This document shows positions 18,401 to 28,050 of a stretch of 64,000 nucleotides of DNA, piece after piece. Source of the DNA: a virus. The stretch lies in IMG/VR virus record IMGVR_UViG_3300038429_000195, positions 31,274-95,273 of that record; one strand, written 5' to 3'. The notes under the pieces were generated by a model. That model had not been told where the DNA came from. It searched no databases and saw only the letters and a program-made list of their open reading frames with translations. A program made the position numbers and the translations under genes. How positions within the stretch are numbered: the first letter of the stretch is position 1; each line of letters starts with the position of its first letter.

Positions 18401-20358
18401 ACATCCCATCCAAAAGAATACAACATTTCTTTTAATGTATTGGTTGGAAGGCTAGAAGTAAATTCATTTTTTACCTGCCTTTCAATAGGCATAGCAGAAA
18501 TATATGTGTAAATATCATCAAAATGATGACCTATCATATTCAAAAAGGTCAAATACTCTGAATAGTTGTCGTCATCAATAATATATTGGGGTACATTTGA
18601 TGAAAGACTATCTCTATTATTTGTGTCATATAGACTTGCACTAAAGTCTGCATCACTTATATAACTCGCACTATAAAATGAACCAGACTGCAAATTATAT
18701 TGGTAGAAACCAGAATTAAATAAATAGGACTCAAATCCATCGAATGAATCAACTATTTGGTTACTTTGTGTACTAAAACTAGATAATTCATTAAAATAAT
18801 ATTGATAAGGTATTGAAGATGATAATGAACTATTATATCTATTATTAAGTTCCACTATCGAAGCACTCAAAACTGTCCATTGAATCATCTTATTCTTAAA
18901 AATATTAAGCCTGTTTTGTGCAGACGAGAATACCACAAAATTATTATAATCAGTATAATCCGTATTCAATTTAGCAATATTTTTGTTAATTCTAATACTA
19001 TTTTCTATAGTAGATGGATAAGAAAGGTCATCTGCTGAATATAAAATGTTAGAATTCCCTACATTAATAAGATTTTGCGGTGGTCCAAAATTTGGGGAAG
19101 AAATTGTTATAGTTTGATATTGTACCGGTGCTTGTAAAATAGCAGTAAACACATAAGGCACCATACCAAAATTAGATACCCAGCACGTATCCTTTATTGA
19201 AATATCAGAAGAAAGTGCCGATGATAATTTTACAATAAGAGTCAGAGGGTCTGTAGGAATTGTCCTTTCATCAAGATATCCTATATCTAATATTGAGAAA
19301 TATTTATTATTTCCAAAATTTAGTACGTTTTTTAAATATCCAAAATATTTGTCTTCGTAACTGGATTGTAATGGACTAACAGCATTGTCATAAAAATATG
19401 TCACAAAGAAATCATAACAAAACTGTCTAGCATCTTTATATCCTTGGTCTTGTGAATTTAAAAGTTGGCTGAATTTTTCATCTAATCGAGCATTTACAAA
19501 ATTGATATACTGTTGTCTAATATCATTAAAATCAGCAATATGTCTATAACTTTGTAATAAATAATTACTATAATATGTTCTTATACCCTGAATTCTCTTT
19601 ATAGTTACAGGTTGTTGTAAAGTATTTGTTGTTGGAGTTACAAAAGTATATTTTATGTAATCTTCGTATAAATTTTTTAACAAATTTATAACAGAACCGT
19701 CATCAGTAAGAAAAAAAACAAATTTCAAAAAAGAAATACCATCTTGATATTGACTTAAAGAACTCATTTCCTCATAAATTGTATCATAAGGAAAATTTTT
19801 AATAATTGACAACAAAACAGGAGCCACATCTCTAATTGGAAACTTTTTAATACAGAAAGAACTATATTCAATATCAAATGTATTGGATGGTATAAGTTTT
19901 ATTTCAGTTCTTGATGGAGAAATATCCTTGATTGTAAGAGATGATGATAAATTACCTGCCACTTCTCTTACAAAATTATAAGACACAGTATAACTTCCAC
20001 TAGTAATTCCTATTCCATTTAAATCAAATGGTGGTTGAAATAATATTGAATTATTTTTATAAAGTGTAAATGGATTAATAAGTTGGCTGTATGAATAACT
20101 TACAGGCATGTTAAGATTATTCAAATATGTTAATGTAATTGTTTGAAATGTCTTATCTTGACCAATAGTTCCCCATGCTATAAGAGTTTGATCGTCTGTA
20201 GAATATGCACCTATTTCAATTGCATCATTAGTAGAAAGACCGAACCAAATATCTGAGCTTTGAGAAACATAAAGTAATGATGTATCTTGTACACTCAAAA
20301 CCGAAGCAGATTCAATACTGCCTGTGAATTCACCTAAAATTGTATATGGTAATGACAT
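15496..20358 (-). CDS. Giant baseplate/tail protein (1620 aa)
   Basis: The largest protein in the window. The N-terminal half is mixed alpha/beta with many Tyr/Asn residues. The central part (about 740-1000) contains a jelly-roll-like stretch ending in GKFRLSDGTFKGALDKLLIWDVPIDDNDFEEHV, reminiscent of LamG/concanavalin-like modules. The C-terminal ~45 residues are Gly/Pro/Arg-rich and probably disordered. Its place immediately downstream of the gp6- and gp25-like genes fits a large wedge component (T4 gp7 position) or an adhesin scaffold, but I see no direct gp7 similarity. The ATG follows the upstream stop by 2 nt. Confidence 0.6.
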   Translation of the reverse strand: MSLPYTILGEFTGSIESASVLSVQDTSLLYVSQSSDIWFGLSTNDAIEIGAYSTDDQTLIAWGTIGQDKTFQTITLTYLNNLNMPVSYSYSQLINPFTLYKNNSILFQPPFDLNGIGITSGSYTVSYNFVREVAGNLSSSLTIKDISPSRTEIKLIPSNTFDIEYSSFCIKKFPIRDVAPVLLSIIKNFPYDTIYEEMSSLSQYQDGISFLKFVFFLTDDGSVINLLKNLYEDYIKYTFVTPTTNTLQQPVTIKRIQGIRTYYSNYLLQSYRHIADFNDIRQQYINFVNARLDEKFSQLLNSQDQGYKDARQFCYDFFVTYFYDNAVSPLQSSYEDKYFGYLKNVLNFGNNKYFSILDIGYLDERTIPTDPLTLIVKLSSALSSDISIKDTCWVSNFGMVPYVFTAILQAPVQYQTITISSPNFGPPQNLINVGNSNILYSADDLSYPSTIENSIRINKNIAKLNTDYTDYNNFVVFSSAQNRLNIFKNKMIQWTVLSASIVELNNRYNSSLSSSIPYQYYFNELSSFSTQSNQIVDSFDGFESYLFNSGFYQYNLQSGSFYSASYISDADFSASLYDTNNRDSLSSNVPQYIIDDDNYSEYLTFLNMIGHHFDDIYTYISAMPIERQVKNEFTSSLPTNTLKEMLYSFGWDVDDIIGSLDLDEVYLNSMNSASYNALSSQQRLQIIWNRILISLPGIYKTKGTEQCVDYLLSCYGLPSSMLTIREYGGTDYASDISPTYELDEKMYMLQFSGVSDYIEGPIPYSVMTTEFKFSIGSDPNNTYYPNFKFFPLFTSIPYPYSSSYNFNWALGFYRVPGQYTGKVVFQMGSGSSGINITSSVLPIFNGDIFSVMLRRNYPNSLFDPSTDLNDIPTEYDLTVQRNENGRKIFYSTSDAIFYNNDNDVFSQFGKFRLSDGTFKGALDKLLIWDVPIDDNDFEEHVDDLNSYGFSGSVPYQHLWVRLNWDYPQNMYYYSGSVWVDNESPYYAIPNYYTDQTLTTVNPTLYSASLSIIEQNWQSYYPTGSVEIIAHNFPEAIGNAFSASWVGYPTCQWFSQSVYPYQFQELTYQQNIDASKFGPNKYKNVKIRTLSYNLDTRLDPFDRSTINPDITVSGESNQLGFFIDPQDSKNKDILRYVGKSGIMGLIGNTSDLYNDKYANLVNKNYEYNTNGNKRTYFNELLTVYKFYFDKSIFQAIRNIIPARANSYTGVVIEPTLLERPKYQNRPITASLDISYKTPTVIKNIYNFDECLFWTDFNTDWTLVNGGFPQLQQSMANSMPPSYSDIIDLTYIDDPTEVKPSNIGSGYYTDFMDKIQHSFYPDFELLPRLWETSSSGPLSSNYTIPIYGSVTSQDEGGRFIIGPDHGVNYPNKFFSGSNQGNHPILYYMVKVWDKYYYYAKTGEYIRSDNPLDNTYSSSSLYLYRYVMLDEHYMRNLIYFTDLVSLPVYDSSSYSYTYDFVANAYLHRTNTFLGTPDQKVSNISASANIFTPITKTNFNLNISPLSQYFELVSGYPRNHYSHKLQQFSKIKYGTYGNRIFIKGQETSDSTINSNGINDGSSPVQSTNVSNVTVINASNVIQTVPSSTTGQIVLSGGGSAGPTRRPSKGPPSRGGPPGSRGGSS

Positions 20359-20360
20359 AT

Positions 20361-20852
20361 TTATTGTGATGGTGGATTTTTTTGTTCTGGTGGAATCGGA
20401 AGATATGGATATATATCTTGGAAATCATTTGGAACAGAACCTTGCCCTAATTGAATTCTAAGATTAATAATCGTATTTTCTATAGATTGTATATCAGCAG
20501 AACTTGTATTTATTGAGCTACTAGCAACCACAGAATTTAATTGGCTTTGTAATTGAGTATTTTGATATGTAATTGCATTAATTTGGTCAATAGCAGCTTG
20601 TGGAAATGATGATGACAATGATGCAGATGTTGAACTTGTTGGCGAAGCTGGAACAAATTCCGTAAATGTTGGATTATAAAAAGATAATACTTTAGAATTG
20701 TTATAAACAAAATTTCCCAGAGGAAGATTAAAATAAACTTGTTGAAAAATAGACGAAGACTGATTTAAAATTTCGTTACCTATACTATCAAATCGATAAT
20801 TATATGTCCCGTAATTTATGAAACTTGCTATTTGTTGACTGAAATCCGTCAT
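20361..20852 (-). CDS. Short coiled-coil tail protein
   Basis: I start at MTDFSQQIASF (20852); the frame extends further upstream but would overlap the preceding gene by about 50 nt, and this ATG follows its stop by 1 nt. 163 residues, with a Ser-rich centre, a probable coiled coil (INAITYQNTQLQSQL ... IENTIINLRIQL) and a Pro-rich end. Position among baseplate genes suggests a connector or trimeric accessory; no family recognised. Confidence 0.6.
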   Translation of the reverse strand: MTDFSQQIASFINYGTYNYRFDSIGNEILNQSSSIFQQVYFNLPLGNFVYNNSKVLSFYNPTFTEFVPASPTSSTSASLSSSFPQAAIDQINAITYQNTQLQSQLNSVVASSSINTSSADIQSIENTIINLRIQLGQGSVPNDFQDIYPYLPIPPEQKNPPSQ

Positions 20853-20853
20853 A

Positions 20854-23418
20854 TTATCTAACAATTTTAAAAATATTATTATGGTCAAGAGTATAAACAC
20901 TTCCACTTTGTTCTACTCTTACTAAGATTTTGAAATATCTTTCCTGTGGAAAACTTGTGGTATCTAGCATAAAATAATTACCATTAAGATTACAACTTAA
21001 TTGTGTATATTGGTCAAAATCAAGTATCATTTCTTCGGTTTCATTATCTTTAATTGCATAATATGATGACGTAGGCAAATATTGTGGAATAAGAAATTGA
21101 GTAAATTGGGTTTGTCTGTCAAAATTTTTAAGTGGAAACTCTGGTCTAGCAAAAACATTTACCTTAATTATATCACCAGCAGTTACAGATGATGGAACAT
21201 TCTGAATTACTGTAGCAAATGAACTTTTAACATTAACAGGATTGATAACCGATGAAGTTGTATTGAGGCTACTTGTGTAACTGTAACTAGAGCTCATTAT
21301 ACTTCCAGAAAACGGCGCATAAATCTTATAGCCGGCAAGAAGACCATTAATAAATACACCACTAAATATACCATAACTAGAAGTGGAATAACTATTAGTC
21401 AATGGAAGTTCCGTTACAGACCCAAATGCTGACCCACTGAAATAATTACCATCAAAAGTTACTACAATTCCAGAAGGAAATGATGATGGATATGATGAAC
21501 TTATGATAGTACCATCTATCATTGATTCATTCCAATTACCAATCAAAAACCCTCTACCCAAAAGATATCCATCACAGAAACTTGAAGTAAAAACACTTCC
21601 ACTAAAAATTCCATCTGTAAAAGTTCCCATAATTAATGATATTGTAATAGATAAAGAAGGATTACATGGACCAAGACATGTTGTATTATCAATTGCAGAT
21701 TGAATACATGGATCGCCAGTTGCACAGTTATATAGACTACTAGAATAGGAATATGCTATCGCTCCTTGTTGAGTAGGATTGCAATTACATCCTTTATTTA
21801 CAAAAAACGGTATGGAACCCGGTCCAAATTCCTCCTGAAAAACGTGGTCACTCGTCCAGTCATATTGGTTAAATTCATTAAACTTATCACCCCAACCATA
21901 TATGTCATGACCTTCGTATTGTGATTGATTTTGACCTTGATTAAGATATGCTAGACCTTCCTGTACAAACCCCGGCACATTAGGATATGGAGAATACATT
22001 GACGGAAATTGACCATCAATAACCCAACTATCACCAGTTCTGGAATAAAAGTTTGGTATGCATGAACTACAAGTAGAAATTAAACAAACTGTAGAACTAC
22101 TAACCATACCAACAAAATCCCCATTGATAGACATACTTGTTATCAACCCAGAAAGTCCAGTTGCTTGAATTATCCCACTCGCATAAGAATTTGTGATAAA
22201 AGAACCACTAGAGCCACTAATAGGGTCAATACTAGAAGAAAAGGACATATTACCAAATCCTGTGAAACAACCAAATAGGAAACCACTTATAGAACCACTA
22301 TCACTAACACTTCCAGAAATACCTGCAGGAATTGTAGAAATATTCGCACTAGAAGTGATTATACTACCCGTTGACCAAGAAAAATCACTCCATCCAACAT
22401 CCAAAATAGGTTCATAAATAGTGTTAGTATCCTTACTAAAGAAATACAAACTCATACCTGAACTTGTTGGTGCAAATTCATCACCGCTGATTAAAACAAT
22501 TCCATTATTAGGAACTGTTCCACTTACCCATGCATTGACAATGGGTGTAACATCCACATTGATGTCACCAACCTGATAATTAAAAGACTGAGTAACAGAT
22601 AAAGATGAAATATAAGATGAACCTGTAGTAGCCCAAGGTGTGCCTCCATCATAATCTCTATATATCCAGTTAGCCCCCTGTGATGAACCGTTATCAGATA
22701 CATATCCATTACCCATTACCCAACTTTCAGAAATTGGAAAAGCATAAATATGATATTGTATAGGTAATTCAAATTCCCTTGCTACCTTTAATTTTAGTCT
22801 AAATTCTGGATTAACAATATCCCTACTAGCAATGGACTGAGAAATAGCAGTTATGTCAAATTGAACTAATGCTCTATTATCATAAATTATATCAGAAATG
22901 GTTGTATTTTGTTGTGGTAAAATGTCAGCTCCATTAACACTTCCTGAAATAATTTGACCAGTAAACCCAATCACATTACCGTTAAAGTACTGTAAATAAT
23001 CAGTCCAAAGATAACCAGAAACACTTCCACTAAAAATACCTGTAAAACTACCACTGAAATTTGTCAATGAACCTGTAAAAGCTGAACCACTCAATAAAGA
23101 AGATGAAAGATAACTACCTGTCAATATTCCATTAAAATTAGAAGCAGTTACATTTGCATCAATACTACTTGTAATCACTCCCGATGCAAATGATGCTGTC
23201 CCATAAATGGAAGAATTAACAATAGAACCTGAAAATCCTGACACACATAAATTTAATACCGTTCCAAAGATAGGAATAGTTGTAGTTGGTGATGTGCTTT
23301 TAACAGTAATCGTTTCAGTACCTACACGCAAAATTTCATCCAATCCAAAATTTAGGTCTTCAAGTCCTACAGTGTTGGTTATGAATGTGTCTTGTGATGG
23401 ATAAATGAAATGATGCAT
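20854..23418 (-). CDS. DNRLRE-domain tail adhesin with SGS repeats
   Basis: 854 residues. The N-terminus (HHFIYPSQDTFITNTVGLEDLNFGLDEILRVG) and residues about 180-340 (RALVQFDITAI ... WVSGTVPNNGIVLIS ... LDVGW) form a DNRLRE-like surface domain. It is interrupted at about 50-170 by SGS/FTGSFSG repeats, as seen in the fibres. The middle contains several Cys (CLISTCSSC, CNCNPTQQG, CATGDPC, CLGPC), unusual for a phage tail protein. The end (SGSVYTLDHNNIFKIVR) closes 1 nt before the next start. An adhesin role is inferred. Confidence 0.7.
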   Translation of the reverse strand: MHHFIYPSQDTFITNTVGLEDLNFGLDEILRVGTETITVKSTSPTTTIPIFGTVLNLCVSGFSGSIVNSSIYGTASFASGVITSSIDANVTASNFNGILTGSYLSSSLLSGSAFTGSLTNFSGSFTGIFSGSVSGYLWTDYLQYFNGNVIGFTGQIISGSVNGADILPQQNTTISDIIYDNRALVQFDITAISQSIASRDIVNPEFRLKLKVAREFELPIQYHIYAFPISESWVMGNGYVSDNGSSQGANWIYRDYDGGTPWATTGSSYISSLSVTQSFNYQVGDINVDVTPIVNAWVSGTVPNNGIVLISGDEFAPTSSGMSLYFFSKDTNTIYEPILDVGWSDFSWSTGSIITSSANISTIPAGISGSVSDSGSISGFLFGCFTGFGNMSFSSSIDPISGSSGSFITNSYASGIIQATGLSGLITSMSINGDFVGMVSSSTVCLISTCSSCIPNFYSRTGDSWVIDGQFPSMYSPYPNVPGFVQEGLAYLNQGQNQSQYEGHDIYGWGDKFNEFNQYDWTSDHVFQEEFGPGSIPFFVNKGCNCNPTQQGAIAYSYSSSLYNCATGDPCIQSAIDNTTCLGPCNPSLSITISLIMGTFTDGIFSGSVFTSSFCDGYLLGRGFLIGNWNESMIDGTIISSSYPSSFPSGIVVTFDGNYFSGSAFGSVTELPLTNSYSTSSYGIFSGVFINGLLAGYKIYAPFSGSIMSSSYSYTSSLNTTSSVINPVNVKSSFATVIQNVPSSVTAGDIIKVNVFARPEFPLKNFDRQTQFTQFLIPQYLPTSSYYAIKDNETEEMILDFDQYTQLSCNLNGNYFMLDTTSFPQERYFKILVRVEQSGSVYTLDHNNIFKIVR

Positions 23419-23438
23419 ATTGTTTAATCTTACCTAAT

Positions 23439-25427
23439 TTACATTGTGGTTCCTTGTATATCACTGTTTGGATATTTTACTTCAAAAATGGATGGGTCCA
23501 AAGAAGGATAAATTATGTCATTTTTAGTAGCAGCTGAAATATCGTATGCTACGGGAGAATAATTTCCACCATTGGTTGTTAATGGTGTAAGATTGATAAT
23601 ATTTAACGATACAACCGTCTGAACACCTTCAACTTTAGCAATTTCCAATCTTAAGCTACTTAAATTAATAGGTTGTGAGAATTCCCATTTATCTATATCA
23701 AAAAAAGCTTGAACAGCAGCAATAGCATTTGTTAATACATCTTTCTTATTATAACCTTTGAAAACACTGATTGTAAATTGGACTCCTATATTGATTATAT
23801 AACCATCAATAACATTAATGCCATCAGTCAACATTCTATAACGTCTCAAATAAGTCAACAAATTAGTTACCAACGCTTCATTTGATTGAGTAAGATTTCC
23901 ATTTTCATCAAATGACAAAATATAAAGGTTAACAGCAAAAGGATTGCTTCTATCAAAAGCAACATTCCTAAAATAAGTTTGGGTATTGGCATTATTAACA
24001 ATAGCAATATTGTCTTGACTAACTGTTCCTGTTAAAATTTGATTTTGATATACATCCAAACTATTATAAGTTATAACCTGCGCTTTAGCAATTGAACCAT
24101 ATTTTGGGGGTAATGCATATACTCTTGCCAAATAATCATTTTGTGTAACTACTCTATTCTGAGCTGCAAAAGCAGCAATAGCATTTTGCCGAATATTGTC
24201 ATTACTTTCAGGTCCAGCACCGCCCACGGTAGCATCTGGGTTGTTAACTTTTAAAGAACTTTGAACGGTATTGAGAAGTGACGTTTGTTCAGGTGTAAGT
24301 CCATCTGTTGAATTGTTTATAGTAACTGAATCGACATTGATAATGGAATTTGATGGTGAATTTGACTCAAAACCACCACCAATTGTATATGTTACAGTCA
24401 ATGTAGTATTTTGTGGTGCTAATCCGTAAGTGTCATTATTAAGAAAATTAGAAGGGTCTATTGGTAAATTAAGATTACTTATGTTAGATAATCCAACTCC
24501 AATTTGTTGTGAACTTAAATTAATAATTTCATCAGCAAATCCACTCGTTCCAGCTCCAAATTGCAAATATGTTTTATTATTTTCATCTACATTAACTGTA
24601 AATCTTCGTGATGTTTTCAAGTAATCAAGAATATAAGGAACAGTACCTTGATAAGTGGAAAGCGTTCCTTCAAATGCTTCATTATTTGGAACATCAGTAA
24701 GAACCATTTCTTGAGCTAAGAAATCAACTTGATGCCATTGATTATTATCAGAATCAACCACGCTTATGATTTCCAAAACATTATCCTCATCAAGATAAAG
24801 ATTTATAAATGGTTGCATTGCACTAATTGTAAAAGTTTTAGTTACAATTTGTCCTGAACGAATATTAGAAGTTTTTTGCAATAAGAAAAATGTGGGAACT
24901 CCTGTATTATCTCTTTGATAAACTGATGAAGTCAACGGAGATAAGTTGGTATTAACTGTGAAATCTATGGTTTCAGAAGTCAAAAAATATGCACCAGCAT
25001 TATTAGACACTTGCATATTTTCCTGAATACTTAATGCATAATTATTATCAGGAACATAATTTCCATTCTCATCAACTGTAGTAGGACAAATTTGAGATAC
25101 ATTTATCTGTCCGGTGGCACCTTTTGCCGGCGAAGTTGTATAACCAAGATATTTTGCTAGAGCGATAATATTTTTTCTCTCTGTTGTATTATAAAGAAGA
25201 CCCTCTTTGAAAGCATAGTCAGTATAATAAGATAAAACATCTCCAACATAAGATGCCATTTCAATAAACATCATACCCGGAGCTGCATCATTAAAATCAG
25301 CATAAGTGTTTGGAAAATAATACTTGGCAAAATTAATAAGATTTTGGCGAAATTGAGAAAAATCCTTATTGAGATATCTTACTTCTTTACTATTTGGCTG
25401 AAAGCTTTTTTGTGTTGTTGTTGCCAT
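23439..25427 (-). CDS. Baseplate wedge protein (T4 gp6-like, J-like)
   Basis: 662 residues. The N-terminal block (KEVRYLNKDFSQFRQNLINFAKYYFP ... DFNDAAPGMMFIEMASYVGDVLSYYTDYAFKEGLL) is the hallmark of gp6/Baseplate_J-type wedge proteins of T4-like phages. T4 gp6 is also about 660 residues and forms the inner ring of the baseplate, contacting gp25 and gp53. The gp25 homologue lies directly upstream with 3 nt between them, the same pairing as in T4. Confidence 0.9.
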   Translation of the reverse strand: MATTTQKSFQPNSKEVRYLNKDFSQFRQNLINFAKYYFPNTYADFNDAAPGMMFIEMASYVGDVLSYYTDYAFKEGLLYNTTERKNIIALAKYLGYTTSPAKGATGQINVSQICPTTVDENGNYVPDNNYALSIQENMQVSNNAGAYFLTSETIDFTVNTNLSPLTSSVYQRDNTGVPTFFLLQKTSNIRSGQIVTKTFTISAMQPFINLYLDEDNVLEIISVVDSDNNQWHQVDFLAQEMVLTDVPNNEAFEGTLSTYQGTVPYILDYLKTSRRFTVNVDENNKTYLQFGAGTSGFADEIINLSSQQIGVGLSNISNLNLPIDPSNFLNNDTYGLAPQNTTLTVTYTIGGGFESNSPSNSIINVDSVTINNSTDGLTPEQTSLLNTVQSSLKVNNPDATVGGAGPESNDNIRQNAIAAFAAQNRVVTQNDYLARVYALPPKYGSIAKAQVITYNSLDVYQNQILTGTVSQDNIAIVNNANTQTYFRNVAFDRSNPFAVNLYILSFDENGNLTQSNEALVTNLLTYLRRYRMLTDGINVIDGYIINIGVQFTISVFKGYNKKDVLTNAIAAVQAFFDIDKWEFSQPINLSSLRLEIAKVEGVQTVVSLNIINLTPLTTNGGNYSPVAYDISAATKNDIIYPSLDPSIFEVKYPNSDIQGTTM

Positions 25428-25430
25428 AAA

Positions 25431-25865
25431 TTACTGTAAGGCATTATTAATTGTTACTATTACCGTGTCAATTTGTTTTGTTAAATTTACCATGAAAGTC
25501 ACAGCAATTTCCAACATATAAATATCTGTTTCTGCTATTATTTGATTACTTGTTAATAAATTAGCAGTTACATTAGTAACCGTCACATTTGGTATCCATG
25601 ATGATATATCTTCACTCACTATATTAATTGCTTGGTCTTTCAACGTATCTACGTTTTGTTCAAAAACCAAATTCCATAATCTTGTTCCAAATGTTGGTTG
25701 AAATCTTTTTTCTCCCTGACGAGTATTTAAAAGATTAGTAATATTGGTTTTAACTTGTGTTAAAGTATCAAACGATTGTGCAAAATATCCACTATTACCA
25801 TCTTGAATTGGTAAAGTTAATCCAATTGGAACTGCTGATATAGGATTTGTGACTATAGTTGCCAT
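25431..25865 (-). CDS. Baseplate wedge protein (gp25/gpW-like)
   Basis: 144 residues with the GPW/gp25 core: a YFAQSFDTLTQVKTNITNLLNTRQGEKRF segment followed by FGTRLWNLVFEQN. gp25 is the conserved sheath-initiating wedge protein with an EPR-type motif in many phages; here the corresponding turn is QPTFGTRLW. Adjacent to the gp6 homologue, so the assignment is firm. Confidence 0.9.
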   Translation of the reverse strand: MATIVTNPISAVPIGLTLPIQDGNSGYFAQSFDTLTQVKTNITNLLNTRQGEKRFQPTFGTRLWNLVFEQNVDTLKDQAINIVSEDISSWIPNVTVTNVTANLLTSNQIIAETDIYMLEIAVTFMVNLTKQIDTVIVTINNALQ

Positions 25866-25867
25866 AA

Positions 25868-26422
25868 TTATCCAGATAAAAGTTTTGTAGTATCAATATA
25901 TCCTCCACTAGCTGTTCCCTTTTTCTGTTCATCTATCCTTTTCATAATAGCTCTAAAGTCCTTTTTGAAAACCTTCTTTAAAGCAGCAGGAACTTCAGCT
26001 CCGCCATCTAAAGCAGATGGTTGACTTACTTCTGATGGCTGTCCTACTATTTGTTTCAGGAAATCTATTTTAGTAGCAGGTTGTTCTGATTCCATATTTT
26101 CCTCTTGACCTATTTTTGCCATTCCGCCACCAATCAATTCTATCAAAGATGCATCAGTTGTTTTCTGTAATGGTTTGAAATTACGAGCAGTTTCAGCCAA
26201 AACAGAATTAAGTTTTGGATTTTTTGTTTGTATGATAGCAGCAGTAGATTCTGGCACTTCTTCAACATCTTCAATTATCTTAGAAGGATTATTGGATTTA
26301 ATTTCCTTTACCATTTCCACCAACACCTTACCCATAGCTTTACTGACCTCTTCTGCTACCGTTTTTTTAACTTCTTGTCTTACCAAGTGTCGAATAGCTT
26401 TTCTTAATTCATCTATTTTCAT
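25868..26422 (-). CDS. Helical baseplate-region protein of unknown function
   Basis: 184 residues. Residues 1-45 (MKIDELRKAIRHLVRQEVKKTV) form a strongly amphipathic helix. The remainder is low-complexity and acidic, ending in a basic helix (ALKKVFKKDFRAIMKRIDEQ). It lies between the spike and gp25 genes with 2-8 nt spacers and is therefore probably a tail-assembly factor. No family recognised. Confidence 0.6.
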   Translation of the reverse strand: MKIDELRKAIRHLVRQEVKKTVAEEVSKAMGKVLVEMVKEIKSNNPSKIIEDVEEVPESTAAIIQTKNPKLNSVLAETARNFKPLQKTTDASLIELIGGGMAKIGQEENMESEQPATKIDFLKQIVGQPSEVSQPSALDGGAEVPAALKKVFKKDFRAIMKRIDEQKKGTASGGYIDTTKLLSG

Positions 26423-26430
26423 ATTATGTA

Positions 26431-28047
26431 TTATGTTTTATAATTAGACCCGCCCCATCCGCCCGGAACTCCAGTCCCAGAAGGTGTGGTTATTGTTACA
26501 GGTGATGCACCGTTTGGAATAGTCCCACCATTCACACCCGGTGCTAGCCCGCCACCCACTACAAATACTCTTCTACTCATTAATAAATTTAAAGTATCTC
26601 TTAATACAATCAAAGATGCTATCTGAACCGATGCTTGTGTTTGAACCGGATTTGGGCCACCCACTGTTCCACCCTGTGCATCCGGATGATTGTGTTTATA
26701 CCAATGGGTATGTTCCAATAACCAATTACACAAATTATACAGCCAATTGACCGATGTTTGCCCAAGCAAAACAGGTTCATTAGTCTGATTATATTCTCCT
26801 AAATAAATAGCCGGGGAATTTAATACCGTTTTATTGTTTGTGTTAATAACTATTTGATTTTGAGCATCAACTGTAAATTCATCATCCGTAACAAATGCCA
26901 TTCGTTTTTTTGAATATTGAAACATTTCGTTTCTTTTAGCTGAAATAACAATTCTATCACTGTTTATTACTATCTGGTCACCTAATAATTTAGGAAATAC
27001 AAATAAAGTATTACCGTTAAATTTAGATTGTTCTTCTCCCATTCCCCACATTTTCTTTAAGCATGTTGTTTGAAATGCACTTAAAGTAACACCTGATGTA
27101 AGATGTATAGAAGAACCATCATTATTAATATCTTCTAGCATGTAACCACCAACATTTTTCTCATCATCACTTGTTGAATTTAATGGTCGTTGACGATTGC
27201 GAATAAGAAGCATAGGATTGCCGCCACCTGCTTCTGTTTTAGAATATGGATTGGTTATACCACTACCTTTATAATCAGCATATCCACTGAAATCAGAATT
27301 ATAACCTTTATCATTATTTCTGTTGTCATCATAAGAAGCAAATCGAATAGACTGCCCAAAACGACTTTCAAAAATCAAATCTCCTTCTCTTCTCTTAAGG
27401 CATCGTATTCTATTATTATAAAAAAAATATCTTCCTAATGCACCTACATATCCAACACTACCTAAAGAGTTTAACTTAGAGGGTGGTCCAATATACGGAA
27501 TTTTTGGGTCTGTAGAATTAACCAATAATTCTCTATTTCCTTGAATTATAGATTGAGGATTATCTCTAAATCCACCATACGCTAATTCCATATTAAAATT
27601 AGCATCAGCGTTAGGAGTATTAAAGATGTTAATTTTTCTTGTATAATAATATTGACCCAAATAAAATACTACACCAACAATTTCATTTAATACAGGATAT
27701 TCTGATATATTGGATTCCAAAGGTATTGCCCATATCAAATCTTCTTTAGCTACATTACGTTGACTATAAAGAAGCCTGACTTGCGCTCTACCTACCCAAG
27801 TATAATCTTGGTCGGTATTTAGAGGCGGTTTTCCATTTATACAGACAGGCCATTGGTCAGGAATCAATTTATAATTTTTTTCTTTAAAATAAGGATGATT
27901 TATGTCTAATATTATATCTAAGACTATAGCAGGTTCTATTTCATAAAATTCATCAGCAGTAGTCTTACCCTTTCGCATACCAGCAGAAAGAGATACTGTA
28001 TCTAACGAAGGAGCAAAGTTACTAAAAGGTCTATTCCAATATGACAT
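26431..28047 (-). CDS. Baseplate hub/central spike protein (gp5-like)
   Basis: 538 residues. The N-terminal ~240 residues contain an OB-fold-like region (VGRAQVRLLYSQRNVAKEDLIWAIPLESNISEYPVLNEIVGVVFYLGQYYYTRKIN) as in spike proteins. Residues about 360-430 are short strand repeats (IVINSDRIVISAKRNEMF ... QIVINTNNKTVLNSPAIYLG) as in gp5/VgrG beta-helices. The C-terminal ~90 residues are His/Gly/Pro-rich (HTHWYKHNHPDAQGG). I see no lysozyme domain, unlike T4 gp5. An AAAGGA ribosome site lies 8 nt before the ATG. Confidence 0.8.
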   Translation of the reverse strand: MSYWNRPFSNFAPSLDTVSLSAGMRKGKTTADEFYEIEPAIVLDIILDINHPYFKEKNYKLIPDQWPVCINGKPPLNTDQDYTWVGRAQVRLLYSQRNVAKEDLIWAIPLESNISEYPVLNEIVGVVFYLGQYYYTRKINIFNTPNADANFNMELAYGGFRDNPQSIIQGNRELLVNSTDPKIPYIGPPSKLNSLGSVGYVGALGRYFFYNNRIRCLKRREGDLIFESRFGQSIRFASYDDNRNNDKGYNSDFSGYADYKGSGITNPYSKTEAGGGNPMLLIRNRQRPLNSTSDDEKNVGGYMLEDINNDGSSIHLTSGVTLSAFQTTCLKKMWGMGEEQSKFNGNTLFVFPKLLGDQIVINSDRIVISAKRNEMFQYSKKRMAFVTDDEFTVDAQNQIVINTNNKTVLNSPAIYLGEYNQTNEPVLLGQTSVNWLYNLCNWLLEHTHWYKHNHPDAQGGTVGGPNPVQTQASVQIASLIVLRDTLNLLMSRRVFVVGGGLAPGVNGGTIPNGASPVTITTPSGTGVPGGWGGSNYKT

Positions 28048-28050
28048 AAC